DNA of 64,000 bases, taken from assembly GCF_009664835.1 (NCBI RefSeq), contig NZ_CP045929.1:4092001-4156000 (forward strand), written 5' to 3'. The DNA comes from Allosaccharopolyspora coralli (GTDB lineage: Bacteria; Actinomycetota; Actinomycetes; Mycobacteriales; Pseudonocardiaceae). Shown here in pieces: positions 34,603-44,629 of the stretch. The position numbers were made by a program, and so were the translations under genes. How positions within the stretch are numbered: position 1 is the first letter of the stretch; each line of letters begins with the position of its first letter. The notes beneath the pieces are model-generated. The model made no database searches and had not been told where the DNA came from. It worked only from the letters and a program-made list of their open reading frames with translations.

Positions 34603-37007
34603 TCGCGCACCTCCTGCTCGTAGGGGGTGACCTTGGGCTCCGGCACGGCATCGGCCGGATCGGTGATGTCGTCGGAGGCGGGCTTGCGTCGGATCGCTTC
34701 GCGGCGACGCTCGAACCGGGAGGCGATGATCAGGCTGGCCACGCCGGTGGCGGCGACCGACAGGACCGCGATCTCACCGACCGTGTCGAAGGCGCGGAAG
34801 TCCACGAGGATCGCGTTGACGATGTTGGTGGCGCCTGCTCCGTCCTCGGCGCGGGCGATGAACTCCTGACTCGCGACCGGCGGTGCCTGACGTGCGCTGC
34901 TGAAGATCATCGCGGCGGCCGCGACGAACACTCCGCCCGCGACGGCGACGAGCATCTTCTGACCCCGCAGCACCCGGCTGGCGGTGTCCGACTGACTGAA
35001 CCGGATCGGCAACCTGCGCAGCACGAACACGAACGCGACCAGCGTCAGGGTCTCGACGAGGAACTGCGCGAGCGCGAGGTCCGGCCCGCCGTCGACGATG
35101 AACAGGCCGCCGATGCCGTAGCCGATGAAGCCGACCATGAGCACTGCGGTGAGGCGCCGCTGGGCACGCACCACCCCGACGACGGCGACGAGGACCGCGA
35201 TCGCGAGCGGCACCTGCAGCGGGTGGTGCCACAGCGGCGCGTCGGTCGGGATCTCGGCCCCGGCCAGCAAGGCGACGCCGGGGATGGCCAACACCGTGAG
35301 CAGGATGATCCCGACGTAGGTCGGCAGCGAACCGGCCTGGGTACGACCGGTGACGGCGACGGCGGTACGTTCCAGCAGCGCCATGATCCGCTCGTAACCG
35401 CGCTGGGCGTTGAGGAAGTCGGGGTTCTCCGGGTAGCTCTCGCGCGCCTCGATCAGACGTGTGGTGCTGCGGTGGACGAGGATGCCGCCGACCAGCGCGA
35501 TGAGCGAGTACAGCAACGGCAGGTTGAACCCGTGCCAGAGCGCGAGGTAGTACGTCGGGTCGTCGACGTCGAAACGCGCCGCGTAGGGCCCCACGAGCGA
35601 GTCGACGAGCGGACTCGCGGGCCCGAGCACCAGCCCGAACAGGGCCGGGACGAGCGCGGGAATCGTGAGCCACCACGTCGGCGACGACGCCTCCGTGGCA
35701 TCGATGCCCGGCTTGGTCGCGAACGCGCCCCACATCAGCCGCAAGCTGTAGGCCACGGTGAACACGGAGCCGACGAGCAGTCCGACCCCGACGACCTGGT
35801 CGAGCGGACCGCCTTCGGTGAACGCCTCGAACGCGGCTTCCTTACCGACGAAGCCCAGCATCGGCGGCACGCCGGCCATGGACGCCGCCGCGAGTCCGGC
35901 GATCGTGGCGAGCACCGGCATCCGCTTGCCGAGACCGGAGAGTTCGCGCACGTCACGGGTGCCGGTCTGGTGGTCGATGATGCCCACGACCAGGAACAAC
36001 GTCGCCTTGAACAGCCCGTGCGCGAGCAGCATCGTCAGCCCGGCGACGATCGTGACGTAGGTTTCCGCGCCCTGGAGTACGACGAGGAACCCGAGCTGGC
36101 TGACCGTGCCGTAGGCGAGCAGCTTCTTCAGGTCGTATTCGCGCAGCGCACGCCAACCGCACACGATCATGGTGAGCAGCCCGAGCACGACGGAGGGCAC
36201 CGTCCACGCCGCCACGCCGACGAAGATCGGTCCCAGGCGGGCGATCAGGAACACACCGGCCTTCACCATCGACGCGGCGTGCAGGTAGGCACTGATCGGG
36301 GTCGGCGCCACCATCGCGGCGGGCAGCCAGTTGTGGAACGGGATCTGCGCGGACTTGGTGAACGCGCCGACCAGGGTCAGCACCCCGGCCACCACGACCG
36401 GGGGCCCGGACGGCGGTGCGGCCAGCAGCTCGGAGATCCGGTAGGTCCCCGCGGTTTCGCCGAGCACGACGAAGCCGAGCAGCATCGCGAGCCCGCCGAG
36501 CGTAGTCAGCAGCAGCGCCTGCAGCGCCGCGCGACGGGACTCCCTGCTGATCCCGGCCTGCCCGACGAGCAGGAACGAGCAGATGGTGGTGAGTTCCCAG
36601 AAGACGTACAGGGCGATGAGGTCGTCGACGAGGACCAGTCCGAGCATCGCGCCCGCGAACGCCAGCAGCAGCGGGGCAGACCTGCGTGCGTCGCCGCTGC
36701 CGCGGCCGAAGTAGTACGCCGAGTAGACCAGTACGAGCGCACCGATCCCGGTGACCAGCAAACCCATGACGACCGCGAGCGGGTCCAGCCGGAAACTGAA
36801 TTCGAGTCCGAGGCGCGGTGCCCAGGCGAGTGTCTCGTCGATCGGTTGCCCGCCCAGAACCGCCGGAAGCCGCATCACGATCCAGCCGAACCCCACCGCG
36901 GGCAGCACCGCGGCCACCAAGAACGCGGCGCGCGTGTTGCGCACCGCTACGGTGGGCAGCAGGATCGCACCGAGCAGGTGCAGAGCGACCAACGCGAGCA
37001 ACGGCAC
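34599..37007 (-). CDS. mrpA: Na+/H+ antiporter subunit MrpA (MnhA)
   Basis: 802-residue NuoL-like ion-translocating subunit, first gene of the operon. Motifs: ALYVFWELTTICSFLLVG (TM5 Glu), TKSAQIPFHNWLPAAMVAPT then PISAYLHAASMVKAG (about 218-253, the K.AQ.PFH.WLP.AM.APTPVSA.LHSA signature), DLKKLLAYGTVSQLGF and AGVPPMLGFVGKEAAF. The C-terminal third (from about 600) matches the MrpA-specific extension with VGFIGYGIGGLFIVDGGPDL and ALAQFLVETLTLVAFVF. GTG 37007 overlaps AGGAGG, so a TTG two codons later is a real alternative start. With MrpB-G it exports Na+ in exchange for protons. Confidence 0.93.
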   Translation of the reverse strand: MPLLALVALHLLGAILLPTVAVRNTRAAFLVAAVLPAVGFGWIVMRLPAVLGGQPIDETLAWAPRLGLEFSFRLDPLAVVMGLLVTGIGALVLVYSAYYFGRGSGDARRSAPLLLAFAGAMLGLVLVDDLIALYVFWELTTICSFLLVGQAGISRESRRAALQALLLTTLGGLAMLLGFVVLGETAGTYRISELLAAPPSGPPVVVAGVLTLVGAFTKSAQIPFHNWLPAAMVAPTPISAYLHAASMVKAGVFLIARLGPIFVGVAAWTVPSVVLGLLTMIVCGWRALREYDLKKLLAYGTVSQLGFLVVLQGAETYVTIVAGLTMLLAHGLFKATLFLVVGIIDHQTGTRDVRELSGLGKRMPVLATIAGLAAASMAGVPPMLGFVGKEAAFEAFTEGGPLDQVVGVGLLVGSVFTVAYSLRLMWGAFATKPGIDATEASSPTWWLTIPALVPALFGLVLGPASPLVDSLVGPYAARFDVDDPTYYLALWHGFNLPLLYSLIALVGGILVHRSTTRLIEARESYPENPDFLNAQRGYERIMALLERTAVAVTGRTQAGSLPTYVGIILLTVLAIPGVALLAGAEIPTDAPLWHHPLQVPLAIAVLVAVVGVVRAQRRLTAVLMVGFIGYGIGGLFIVDGGPDLALAQFLVETLTLVAFVFVLRRLPIRFSQSDTASRVLRGQKMLVAVAGGVFVAAAAMIFSSARQAPPVASQEFIARAEDGAGATNIVNAILVDFRAFDTVGEIAVLSVAATGVASLIIASRFERRREAIRRKPASDDITDPADAVPEPKVTPYEQEVRE

Positions 37008-37460
37008 CTCCTCGACACCTTCCGGGACCGTCCGGGCACAGTCATTTCACCGTTCGGCCCCGGTGCGGCCGACCACGTCGACCTTGACCACCGAGTACGA
37101 CCGTCGCGAGGGACCACACCGGGATCCTCGGATCCCGGGCATCGCCCTTCGGCGACGCCCTGTCCGATCCGATCGGGGACCAACCTATCCGAATCGTCCG
37201 GACCACACACCCTCTTCGATGATCGTCACCACCCGGGGTCGTGGCCGGTGAAAGGCACTTTTGTGTTGCATTACCATGGCCTTCCGCTCACTCGCGAAGG
37301 GCCGGTGATGATCACTGCGAGTGGGGAAGTTCACTTCCCGTAACAGTGTTCGCTCCGCACGTCGCGGCGCGGCCACCCGCTGCGCCGCCCCGCGCGAACT
37401 CGTCTCCCGCCCGGCGCTGCTCGCTGCCCGCCGATTCCCGTACTCGCGGAGGGCTCGGCC
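37008..37460. promoter_or_regulatory. Divergent region between the mrp operon and the Ser/Thr kinase gene
   Basis: 453 bp without a gene. Two short palindromes stand out: CCGGGATCC-TC-GGATCCCGG at 37119-37138, and GGGAAGT-TC-ACTTCCC at 37324-37339, the latter in an AT-richer stretch (37255-37345) that probably contains promoter elements. GGAGGG 7 nt before GTG 37461 is the kinase ribosome site. Which palindrome, if either, is an operator cannot be told. Confidence 0.4.
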
Positions 37461-39257
37461 GTGGACAATGGCACCGTGTCCGACACGTCCTCACCAGATC
37501 CTACTGGGCGCCGATCCGAACCCACCGATCCCGGGTCGGCCGCCACGCAGGACAGCACGGCCGCGGAGGGCGCAGGCAGGCTGATCGGCGGACGTTACCG
37601 GCTCGGCCCGCGCATCGGCGGTGGTGCGATGGGCGTCGTGTGGTCGGGTACCGACGAGCTGTTGCGCCGCCCGGTCGCGGTCAAAGAGGTGCTGCTGCCA
37701 CCGGGCCTGCCGGACCGCGAGGCCGACGAGCTGCAGGAACGGACTCTGCGCGAGGCGCGCGCCATCGCCGTGGTCAGCCATCCGAACGTCCTCGTCCTCT
37801 ACGACGTCGCACGGGAGAACAGCGTGCCGTTCGTCGTGATGGAGATGCTGCCGTCGCAGAGTCTGGCGACGGTGCTCCGCGAGCACGGCGCGCTCGACGA
37901 GACCCAGCTGGCCACGATCGCCGACTCGGTCGCGGCCGCGCTGCAGGCGGCACACCGCGGCGGGATCATTCACCGCGACGTCAAACCCGGCAACGTGCTG
38001 ATCAGCGACGACGGCCGGATCAAGCTCAGCGATTTCGGGATCTCCCGCAACGTCGCGGACTCCACGATCACCCGCACCGGCATCATGCTCGGCACGCCGG
38101 CGTTCCTCGCGCCGGAGGTCGCCACCGGCGACCAGCTCACCGAGGCCGCCGACCGGTGGGGGCTCGGGGCCACCCTGTTCGCCGCCGCCGAGGGCCACCC
38201 GCCGTACGACACCGACGACGACCCGCTGACGACGGTGACGGCGATCGTGCACGACCCGGTTCCGGCGACGACGTACCCCGGTCCCGTCGGCGAGGTGATC
38301 AGCGGCCTGCTGGCGAAGGACCCGGCGGCACGGATGCCGTTGGACGAGGTACGCAGGCGACTCGGACCGCTGTTGCCTCCGGACGAAACACGTCCGTTCG
38401 CGCTCATGCGCACCCAAGAACCGATGACGCCCGGCGCACCCGTAGCGGTGCCCGGTCGCGGTGAGGGGCGCAAGCAGGACCCCGAGCCCCGTGAGGCGGA
38501 GCCGGTTCCGCTGGCAGCCGACCCGGGCCCGCTGCCGTTCGAACCGCGCGCACCCACGCGCGGGCGGGGTCGGCAGGTGCTGGCGGTGATCGCGACGGCG
38601 CTCGCCGCGCTGCTGCTGTTCACGGCAGCCGCCGTGGGCGGGTTCGCGGCCAGCCGCACGCTCGCCGGGGAGCCGTTGCTGCCCACACCACCTCCGGCAC
38701 CGGCTCCGCCGCCACCACCCGAGGTACGACTCGCGCCGGTCACCGAGACCGCCCGCCACGAGTCCGACAGCGATGCGGGCACGTTCACCGCACGAGTCCC
38801 GGAGGGCTGGACACAATTCAAGGGACAACGCGACGACGCCCCTGCGGACAGCATGACGGTGCACTTCGTCTCCCCGGACGGCCGCGAGGAGATCGCCGTC
38901 GAACGGTTCGGCGGCTACTTCACCGACGGGTACGACATCGACGACTACCGGGACGTGTTGCAGGAACGCGCCGCGGGCGCGAACGGCGACGTCGAGGTCA
39001 TCTCGGACGCGGCGGTCGGCGACGCCGACCCGACCAGTGGGGAGAACGAGCACCGGGTGGTGTTCGAGACGGTGCAGCGTGCCCTCGGCCAGGACTCGAA
39101 CGCCGAGCTGCGCAGGCTGACGTCGCTGCAGCTCATCCCGCGCGACGGTGACCTGTGGACGATCCGGCTCACGGTCCCCGCCGACTCCGCGGACGCCGAC
39201 GGGCGGGCTCCGGACCTGTTCGGCGCGGTCGTCGACAGCTTCGAGCCGCAGAGCTGA
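37461..39257 (+). CDS. Transmembrane Ser/Thr protein kinase (PknB-like)
   Basis: 598 residues. Cytoplasmic Hanks-type kinase domain about 46-300: glycine loop IGGGAMGVVW (52-61), VAVKEV with the ATP-binding Lys at 75, HRDVKPGNVL with catalytic Asp173, DFGIS with Asp191, activation loop STITRTGIMLGTPAF and LAPE. A Pro-rich juxtamembrane stretch leads to one membrane helix (about 371-396, LAVIATALAALLLFTAAAVG) and an extracellular domain of about 190 residues after a Pro-rich hinge, without PASTA repeats. The outer domain contains FTARVPEGWTQFKGQ and may sense an unknown signal. Single gene divergent from the mrp operon. Confidence 0.92.
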   Translation: MDNGTVSDTSSPDPTGRRSEPTDPGSAATQDSTAAEGAGRLIGGRYRLGPRIGGGAMGVVWSGTDELLRRPVAVKEVLLPPGLPDREADELQERTLREARAIAVVSHPNVLVLYDVARENSVPFVVMEMLPSQSLATVLREHGALDETQLATIADSVAAALQAAHRGGIIHRDVKPGNVLISDDGRIKLSDFGISRNVADSTITRTGIMLGTPAFLAPEVATGDQLTEAADRWGLGATLFAAAEGHPPYDTDDDPLTTVTAIVHDPVPATTYPGPVGEVISGLLAKDPAARMPLDEVRRRLGPLLPPDETRPFALMRTQEPMTPGAPVAVPGRGEGRKQDPEPREAEPVPLAADPGPLPFEPRAPTRGRGRQVLAVIATALAALLLFTAAAVGGFAASRTLAGEPLLPTPPPAPAPPPPPEVRLAPVTETARHESDSDAGTFTARVPEGWTQFKGQRDDAPADSMTVHFVSPDGREEIAVERFGGYFTDGYDIDDYRDVLQERAAGANGDVEVISDAAVGDADPTSGENEHRVVFETVQRALGQDSNAELRRLTSLQLIPRDGDLWTIRLTVPADSADADGRAPDLFGAVVDSFEPQS

Positions 39258-39300
39258 CACCGGCCCGCGCGGGGTCGGCGCACAGGGACAGGGCCTCGTC

Positions 39301-39314
39301 TAGGCTCACGGCCC
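39301..39314 (+). promoter_or_regulatory. Leaderless promoter of the PNP gene
   Basis: TAGGCT (39301-39306) lies 8 nt before GTG 39315 with no ribosome site between; same arrangement as at accD5. Confidence 0.5.
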
Positions 39315-40130
39315 GTGACGCCTTCGACGACTTCTCCGCAGGACCCGAACGCACTCGCCGAAGCCGCCGCCACGTCGCTGGCCGAGCGGACCGGGGTGCG
39401 CAAGCACGACCTGGCAGTGGTCCTCGGCTCCGGCTGGCAGCCGGCCGCCGAGGAGTTCGGCACCCCCGACAGCGAGGTCGACATGGCCGACCTCGCCGGA
39501 TTCGAGGCACCGAGCGCGATCGGCCACAGCGGCAAGATCTGGTCGATGACCATGGCGGACAAGAAGGTCCTCGTGCTGCTCGGACGCACCCACGGCTACG
39601 AGGGCCGCGGACTCGACCCGGTGGTGCACGGAGTGCGCACGATCGCCGCCGCCGGGTGCGGGTCCGTAGTGCTCACCAACGCGGCGGGTGGTCTCCGTGA
39701 AGGCATGTCCGTCGGACAGCCAGTGCTGATCAGCGATCACCTGAACATGACCACGCGTTCGCCGTTGGTCGGCGCCAACTTCGTGGACCTCACCGACCTG
39801 TACTCGCCGCGGCTGCGCGCGATCGCCAAGGACATCGACTCCTCCCTAGAGGAAGGCGTGTACGCGGCCATGCCGGGGCCGCACTTCGAAACCCCAGCCG
39901 AGATCCGCATGCTGCGCACACTCGGCGCGGACCTCGTGGGCATGTCGACGGTGCCCGAGGCGATCGCCGCCCGGGCGGAAGGCACCGAGGTGTTCGGGCT
40001 GTCGCTGGTGACGAACCTGGCGGCGGGCGTCACCGGAGAGCCGCTGAACCACCAGGAAGTACTCGATGCGGGCAAGGCCGCCGCCACCCGCATGGGCACG
40101 CTGCTCAAGGAACTCGTGGAGCGGTCGTGA
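39315..40130 (+). CDS. deoD: Purine nucleoside phosphorylase (trimeric, PNP class)
   Basis: Phosphorolysis of guanosine/inosine-type nucleosides to base and (deoxy)ribose 1-phosphate. 271 residues, the usual length of the trimeric enzyme. Motifs: [10 protein letters not shown] (phosphate-binding Ser), [10 protein letters not shown] (phosphate His), [30 protein letters not shown] then [10 protein letters not shown] (about 190-219), and [10 protein letters not shown] with the purine-binding Asn. The stop overlaps the GTG of the phosphosugar mutase, which can convert the (deoxy)ribose 1-phosphate to the 5-phosphate. Same pair as Rv3307-Rv3308. Confidence 0.94.
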   Translation: MTPSTTSPQDPNALAEAAATSLAERTGVRKHDLAVVLGSGWQPAAEEFGTPDSEVDMADLAGFEAPSAIGHSGKIWSMTMADKKVLVLLGRTHGYEGRGLDPVVHGVRTIAAAGCGSVVLTNAAGGLREGMSVGQPVLISDHLNMTTRSPLVGANFVDLTDLYSPRLRAIAKDIDSSLEEGVYAAMPGPHFETPAEIRMLRTLGADLVGMSTVPEAIAARAEGTEVFGLSLVTNLAAGVTGEPLNHQEVLDAGKAAATRMGTLLKELVERS

Positions 40131-41776
40131 CGACGCTCGACCCGGCGGTCCGCGACGCGGCGTACCGGTGGATCGGCGACGACGTGTCCACGGATGCGAA
40201 GGCCGAGCTGCACGCCGTGCTGGGCGAGGCCCAGGCCGGCTCGACCGACGCGATCGCCGACCTCACGGACCGGATGGCCGGTCCACTGGCGTTCGGCACC
40301 GCAGGCCTGCGCGGTCCCGTGCGCGCGGGGCCGAACGGCATGAACCGCGCCGTCGTCGTGCGGACGACGGCGGGACTGGCGTCGTGGTTGCAGGCTCAGG
40401 GCCGCGGCGGCGGGGTCGTCGTGGTCGGTCGCGACGCGCGACACGGCTCCGCCGACTTCGCCGAGGACACGGCAGGAGTGCTCGCCGCGGCCGGATTCGA
40501 CGTGCGGATGCTCCCGGAGCCGCTGCCGACCCCGGTGCTCGCCTTCGCCGTCCGCGCCCTGGACGCCGTGGCCGGAGTGCAAGTCACGGCCTCGCACAAC
40601 CCCCCGCAGGACAACGGCTACAAGGTCTACCTCGACGCGGGAGCCCAGCTCGTCTCTCCCGCCGACCGCGAGATCGAAGCCGCCATCGAAGCCGTGGGAG
40701 CGGCGAACACCGTGCCGAGCTCGGCGTCGTGGACCGTGCACCACGCCGCCGTGACCGACTACCTCGACCGCATCGAACAGCTGCCGCACGGTTCCGCCCG
40801 TGAACTCCGGGTGGCGGCCACGGCGCTGCACGGCGTCGGAGCCGAGACGCTGGTCGCCGCGCTGAAGCGGGCCGGATTCCACGACGTGCACCTCGTCGCC
40901 TCGCAAGCCGACCCGGATCCCGACTTCCCGACGGTCGGATTCCCCAACCCGGAAGAGCCGGGAGCCACCGACGAACTGCTGGCGTTGGCCTCGGAGGTCG
41001 GCGCGGACCTGGCGGTCGCGCTGGACCCCGACGCCGATCGGTGCGCGCTCGGGATCCCGGGCCACGACCGACGGTGGCGGATGCTGCGCGGCGACGAGAC
41101 CGGCGTCCTGCTCGGCGACCACGTGCTCTCCGGGGTGGACCGTTCGATGCACCCGGATCCGTTGGTGGCGACCACGCTCGTCTCGTCGACGATGCTGGGG
41201 TCGGTCGCGGCGGCCTACGACGTCCGGTACGCCGAGACGCTCACCGGGTTCAAATGGCTGATGCGCGCCGGCGACGGCGCGGGCACCGGCCTCGTCTACG
41301 CCTACGAGGAAGCGCTCGGCCACTGCGTCGACCCCGACCACGTCCGGGACAAGGACGGCATCTCGGCGGCGGTGCTGGCCTGTGACCTCGCGGCCTCGAG
41401 CGGACGCACCCTCGCCGGGCTGCTGGACGCGCTCGCGGTCGAACACGGCGTGCACCTCACGGACCAGGTGTCGCTGCGGGTCACCGACCTCGACGTCATC
41501 GACCGCACCACCGGCAAGCTCCGCGCGGACCCGCCGACCCGTCTCGCCGGAACGCCCGTCACGACGCGCGACTTGTTACCCGCCAACGACATCCTCGTCT
41601 ACGAGGGCGAGGGCCTGCGGGTCGTCGTCCGGCCGTCCGGCACGGAACCGAAACTCAAGTGCTATCTGGAGGTCCGGGCCGACGTCGACGAGTACGGCCT
41701 CGACTCCGCCACCCGCACGGCCACCGACCGCCTCACCACCCTCCGCCAAGAACTCGCCACCCTCCTCGCCCCCTGA
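40127..41776 (+). CDS. pmmB: Phosphosugar mutase (phosphomannomutase/phosphopentomutase-like)
   Basis: 549 residues of the alpha-D-phosphohexomutase family. GTAGLRGPV near the N-terminus, active-site phosphoserine loop [18 protein letters not shown] (about 146-163), metal loop [10 protein letters not shown], sugar-binding loop [21 protein letters not shown], and phosphate-binding loop [12 protein letters not shown] near the C-terminus. It interconverts sugar 1- and 6-(or 5-)phosphates; coupling to PNP suggests ribose or deoxyribose phosphate as one substrate, which is inference. GTGA overlap with the PNP stop. The 28-bp palindrome element starts at the very next base after its stop codon. Confidence 0.92.
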   Translation: MTTLDPAVRDAAYRWIGDDVSTDAKAELHAVLGEAQAGSTDAIADLTDRMAGPLAFGTAGLRGPVRAGPNGMNRAVVVRTTAGLASWLQAQGRGGGVVVVGRDARHGSADFAEDTAGVLAAAGFDVRMLPEPLPTPVLAFAVRALDAVAGVQVTASHNPPQDNGYKVYLDAGAQLVSPADREIEAAIEAVGAANTVPSSASWTVHHAAVTDYLDRIEQLPHGSARELRVAATALHGVGAETLVAALKRAGFHDVHLVASQADPDPDFPTVGFPNPEEPGATDELLALASEVGADLAVALDPDADRCALGIPGHDRRWRMLRGDETGVLLGDHVLSGVDRSMHPDPLVATTLVSSTMLGSVAAAYDVRYAETLTGFKWLMRAGDGAGTGLVYAYEEALGHCVDPDHVRDKDGISAAVLACDLAASSGRTLAGLLDALAVEHGVHLTDQVSLRVTDLDVIDRTTGKLRADPPTRLAGTPVTTRDLLPANDILVYEGEGLRVVVRPSGTEPKLKCYLEVRADVDEYGLDSATRTATDRLTTLRQELATLLAP

Positions 41777-41835
41777 GGTGGCAAATTCGCGCGAATTTGC
41801 CACCCGGCTGTCCACAGGGTGGCGAGTTGTCCACA
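41777..41835 (+). repeat. Palindrome plus DnaA-box-like element, copy 2
   Basis: 28-bp perfect palindrome 41777-41804, 3-bp gap, CTGTCCACA (41808-41816), then TTGTCCACA (41827-41835), starts 19 bp apart. It begins directly after the mutase TGA. Confidence 0.8.
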
Positions 41836-41921
41836 GAGAGGCCGCGTGGACGCTCCCGCATCCAGCCGCGAGCTGGCTTTCCGCCACAGAACGGCACACA
41901 CAGATCACCCCGCACGCCCGC

Positions 41922-42332
41922 TTACGGGGTGACCTCGCTCGGTTGGGCGGAGTGCTCGTGGCACTCCTCCGGAGTGACGGCCTCGAGCCACAGGTGCAAG
42001 CGGTCGTTCTCGCGCTCGAAGTCGGCGTAGATGCTGTCCCCGCGGCAGGCGATCTCCAGGTTCCGGGTGAGGTCGTGGTCGATGTGGGAATCGTCGCCGA
42101 CCTCTCCCCACTCGCACTCGGAACCGATCATCCGAACGTGCCGACGGTGCGCGTGCTCACTGGTCATGCCGGCGATCCAGTCGGCGACGTCGTCCGGAGA
42201 GGTGAGCACGAGATCCGGCTCCTGTCGCAGCCGGGTATCCCGGCCGCTGACGGTCAGTCCCAACGACGCGCGAGCTTCCATATAGACGTGCCAGTGCACG
42301 TGGCGGGCACGCCACTCGTCCGGGTCTCGCAT
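41922..42332 (-). CDS. Conserved-looking hypothetical protein rich in His/Trp/acidic residues
   Basis: 136 residues of unknown function. MRDPDEWRARHVHWHVYMEA starts a compact domain; SPDDVADWIAGMTSEHAHRR and VRMIGSECEWGEVGDDSHID follow, with several His/Glu that could bind metal. It ends ECHEHSAQPSEVTP. No signal peptide or membrane segment. ATG 42332 chosen at the first residue that looks structured; frame continues upstream without a good start. Neighbours do not suggest a role. Confidence 0.5.
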   Translation of the reverse strand: MRDPDEWRARHVHWHVYMEARASLGLTVSGRDTRLRQEPDLVLTSPDDVADWIAGMTSEHAHRRHVRMIGSECEWGEVGDDSHIDHDLTRNLEIACRGDSIYADFERENDRLHLWLEAVTPEECHEHSAQPSEVTP

Positions 42333-42455
42333 CGTCACCACCCCCGCGAGGAGACGACCTGCACCGATCGTGAGCCCATCGCGGCGTCCTCGCGAGACGG
42401 CGTCACCCCTTCGCGGCCCCTTGCGGGCGTGGACGATCACCGCGAGGCTGACGAG

Positions 42456-42908
42456 GTGCCGACATTGCTGATCGTTCACCACACCCCGTCACCGGGAACG
42501 CAGGCGTTGTTCGAGAAGGTCGTCGAGGGCGCCACGACCGACGAGATCGAGGACGTCACGGTGGTGCGCAAGCCCGCGCTGGCGGCGACCGTGCCGGACG
42601 TGCTCGACGCCGACGGTTACCTGCTCGGCACTCCGGCGAATCTCGGCTACATCTCCGGCGCACTCAAGCACTTCTTCGACACCGTGTACTACCCGTGCTT
42701 GGATGCGACCGCCGGCCGCCCGTACGGATGTTGGATTCACGGCAACGAGGGAACCGAAGGCGCGGAGCGGGCGATCACGTCGATCACCGGCGCACTCGGC
42801 TGGACACCGATCTCACGGACCGTGGAACTGCGCGGCGAACCGGACAAGGCGGACCTCGACGCGGCGTGGGAACTCGGCGCCACGGCCGCGGCCTCCCTGA
42901 TGCCCTGA
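42456..42908 (+). CDS. Flavodoxin-fold NAD(P)H-dependent oxidoreductase
   Basis: 150 residues. LLIVHHTPSPGTQALFEKVV (about 4-23) is the FMN phosphate-binding loop; DADGYLLGTPANLGYISGAL then KHFFDTVYYP (about 52-81) is the typical G(T/S)P...G..SG..K.F.D region; the end GCWIHGNEGTEGAERAITSI matches flavodoxin-family reductases such as WrbA-like proteins. The electron donor and acceptor are unknown. GTG 42456; weak ribosome site GCGAGG. Confidence 0.82.
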   Translation: MPTLLIVHHTPSPGTQALFEKVVEGATTDEIEDVTVVRKPALAATVPDVLDADGYLLGTPANLGYISGALKHFFDTVYYPCLDATAGRPYGCWIHGNEGTEGAERAITSITGALGWTPISRTVELRGEPDKADLDAAWELGATAAASLMP

Positions 42909-42983
42909 GGCGACACGTCACCGAGCGGAGTTGTCGCTGCGTGCGGGCTTGCCTGTGTCGTCAGGGTGGGAGACCCTTCGGGG

Positions 42984-43319
42984 GTGAGTGACGAATTGAT
43001 CGAACTGGAACTCAACGATTCCGGCGTCTCCGTGAATCTCCCGCAGCCCGGTCACACACAAGACCGGGTACACGGGGTTCCCTACCGGCCGGTGGAGTTC
43101 CGCGACGACGATCTGCCCGCCGCCTTGGAGCGGTCGGCCACGTGGCTCCGCGAAACGCAGGAATGGCTCGGCGAACCCGTCGACGTCCTCGCGGTCCACC
43201 TCGATTACGACGAACGACCCGGGTCCCCGTATTACGACCTCAAGTTGCTGTGCAACGAGGAAGACCTGGCGGGGGCGCCGGTCGCGCTACGCGACCGGGA
43301 ACACCCTCCCAGAAACTGA
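42984..43319 (+). CDS. Small acidic protein of unknown function
   Basis: 111 residues from GTG 42984 (GTG 42966 would add six). Strongly acidic: SDELIELELNDSGVSVNLPQ, FRDDDLPAALERSATWLRET, then VLAVHLDYDERPGSPYYDLK. No family is recognised; no membrane segment. The neighbouring flavoprotein ends 75 bp upstream; a strong hairpin lies 30 bp downstream. Confidence 0.55.
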   Translation: MSDELIELELNDSGVSVNLPQPGHTQDRVHGVPYRPVEFRDDDLPAALERSATWLRETQEWLGEPVDVLAVHLDYDERPGSPYYDLKLLCNEEDLAGAPVALRDREHPPRN

Positions 43320-43349
43320 TCCGCCTGCCCGTCGCCCCTGTTGAGTCGT

Positions 43350-43381
43350 GGCCCGCCGGGGCCGTCCTGTCCCGGCGGGCC
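43350..43381. terminator. Bidirectional terminator hairpin
   Basis: GGCCCGCCGGG (43350-43360) and CCCGGCGGGCC (43371-43381) are perfect 11-bp arms around a 10-nt loop, sitting between converging genes that end at 43319 and 43387. No T tract, as is common in actinobacteria. Confidence 0.65.
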
Positions 43382-43386
43382 CACCG

Positions 43387-44589
43387 TTACGTGCGGGTGC
43401 GGCGACCTTTCCACGCCGTCTGTCCGCGCACCACGCGGATCGCGCCGTCCAGAAGCACGCCCCCGAACAGCGCGTTCGTCAGCGGCGCGAGCGGCGCGAG
43501 ACTAGGTTCGGCGCGCATGAACCGCGCAGTCCTCTCGTGGGCGGCGCCCTGCGCGACCCACCCGGCGATGCCGGCAGCAGCGAGAAGACCTCGCCGTCGG
43601 CGGAGGCCGACGACCACGGCCGCGGGCGCCGCGAGCGACAGCGCGATCTGACCGAGACCGCCGCCGATCAGTACCGGCACCGAGGCTCGGGTCCCGGCGA
43701 CGAAACTCTTCCGGAACGATCCCCACCCCTGCCGGAACGGGTCCATGCCGCTGGTGGTGACGTGATCGAGCCCGTCGACCGTGCGTACGGTGCCGCCGTG
43801 GTCGCGCACGGAGGTGGCGATGGCGACGTCTTCGTTGCGACGCTCGGCGAGTGCCTCCCACCCGCCGACCTTCTCGTAGTGCGAGCGGCGCATGAGAATG
43901 CAGTGGCCGATCGCGAACGCTTTGCGGCCTCGCCCGTCCGGGGAGGCGTTCTCCGCGATCATCTGCAGTCCCGGCGGCATGAGCAGCGGCCAGGCCGACG
44001 AGTGGCTCGTCGGTGGTCCGCCCGGTGTGGACACCAGGTCGGCATCGACGGAGTCAGCGGTGTCCAGGAGTCTGCCGAGCAGTTCGGGTCCGAGGACGGT
44101 GTCGGCGTCGACGAACAACAGCCACTCGCCCGCTTCCGGCTCGCCCACGGCCTGCACGCCGACGTGCATCGCGTGGACTTTGCCCGTCCATCCCGGCGGG
44201 GGGCCGTCGACGCGCACGATCTGCACCCGCGAATCCTGCGCGGCGTGCCGTTCGGCGATCCGGCTGGTGCCGTCGGTGGAGCCGTCGTCGACGACGACGA
44301 TGCGCACCGCCGACGGTGCCGTTCGTCCGTAGTTCTGGTCGCGCGCGCCGCGCAGGCATTCGTCGAGGACGGCTTCCTCGTTGCGTGCGGGGATCACGAC
44401 GGAGACGCGCGCGGGAAGTCTCGACTCGGGGGTGAAGCGGGACAGCGGCACCGCCGTCCGCGCGCGACGTACGGTCAACAGCCCGCGCACGACGGACGCC
44501 GAAGCGACCGCGCCGAGCAGGAGGTTCCGCGTTGCGGCTAGCGAGGGCACCACACCCACAGACTGCCACGCAGCGGGCATCTCGGACAC
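43387..44589 (-). CDS. Family 2 glycosyltransferase, membrane associated
   Basis: 400 residues. After one N-terminal helix comes the GT-A domain: RVSVVIPARNEEAVLDECLR (about 61-80), VVDDGSTDGTSRIAE, LLFVDADTVLGPELLG (DxD, about 155-170), LVSTPGG, and RNEDVAIATSVRDHG (acid base ED motif, about 263-277). C-terminal hydrophobic segments about 310-385 include IALSLAAPAAVVVGLRRRRG. It resembles hopanoid-associated HpnB-type and carotenoid glucosyl transferases, but acceptor is unknown. GTG 44589 or ATG 44580 could be the start. Divergent stand-alone gene. Confidence 0.85.
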   Translation of the reverse strand: MSEMPAAWQSVGVVPSLAATRNLLLGAVASASVVRGLLTVRRARTAVPLSRFTPESRLPARVSVVIPARNEEAVLDECLRGARDQNYGRTAPSAVRIVVVDDGSTDGTSRIAERHAAQDSRVQIVRVDGPPPGWTGKVHAMHVGVQAVGEPEAGEWLLFVDADTVLGPELLGRLLDTADSVDADLVSTPGGPPTSHSSAWPLLMPPGLQMIAENASPDGRGRKAFAIGHCILMRRSHYEKVGGWEALAERRNEDVAIATSVRDHGGTVRTVDGLDHVTTSGMDPFRQGWGSFRKSFVAGTRASVPVLIGGGLGQIALSLAAPAAVVVGLRRRRGLLAAAGIAGWVAQGAAHERTARFMRAEPSLAPLAPLTNALFGGVLLDGAIRVVRGQTAWKGRRTRT

Positions 44590-44629
44590 TCTGTGAGACG
44601 AACACCCGGTGAAACCCTCGTACGGGGGT

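Noticed and set aside
37119..37138. Palindrome CCGGGATCC-TC-GGATCCCGG as an operator of mrp
   Set aside because: Only one copy, no matching site elsewhere, and far from the likely promoter; kept only as a note in the region entry.
35223..37343. Plus-strand open frame of about 700 codons opposite mrpA
   Set aside because: Low-complexity Arg/His/Gln/Asp composition typical of antisense shadow frames in high-GC DNA; mrpA on the other strand has full family motifs.
37491..39260. Long minus-strand open frame opposite the Ser/Thr kinase
   Set aside because: Arg/Val/Asp-biased shadow; the kinase on the plus strand has every catalytic motif.
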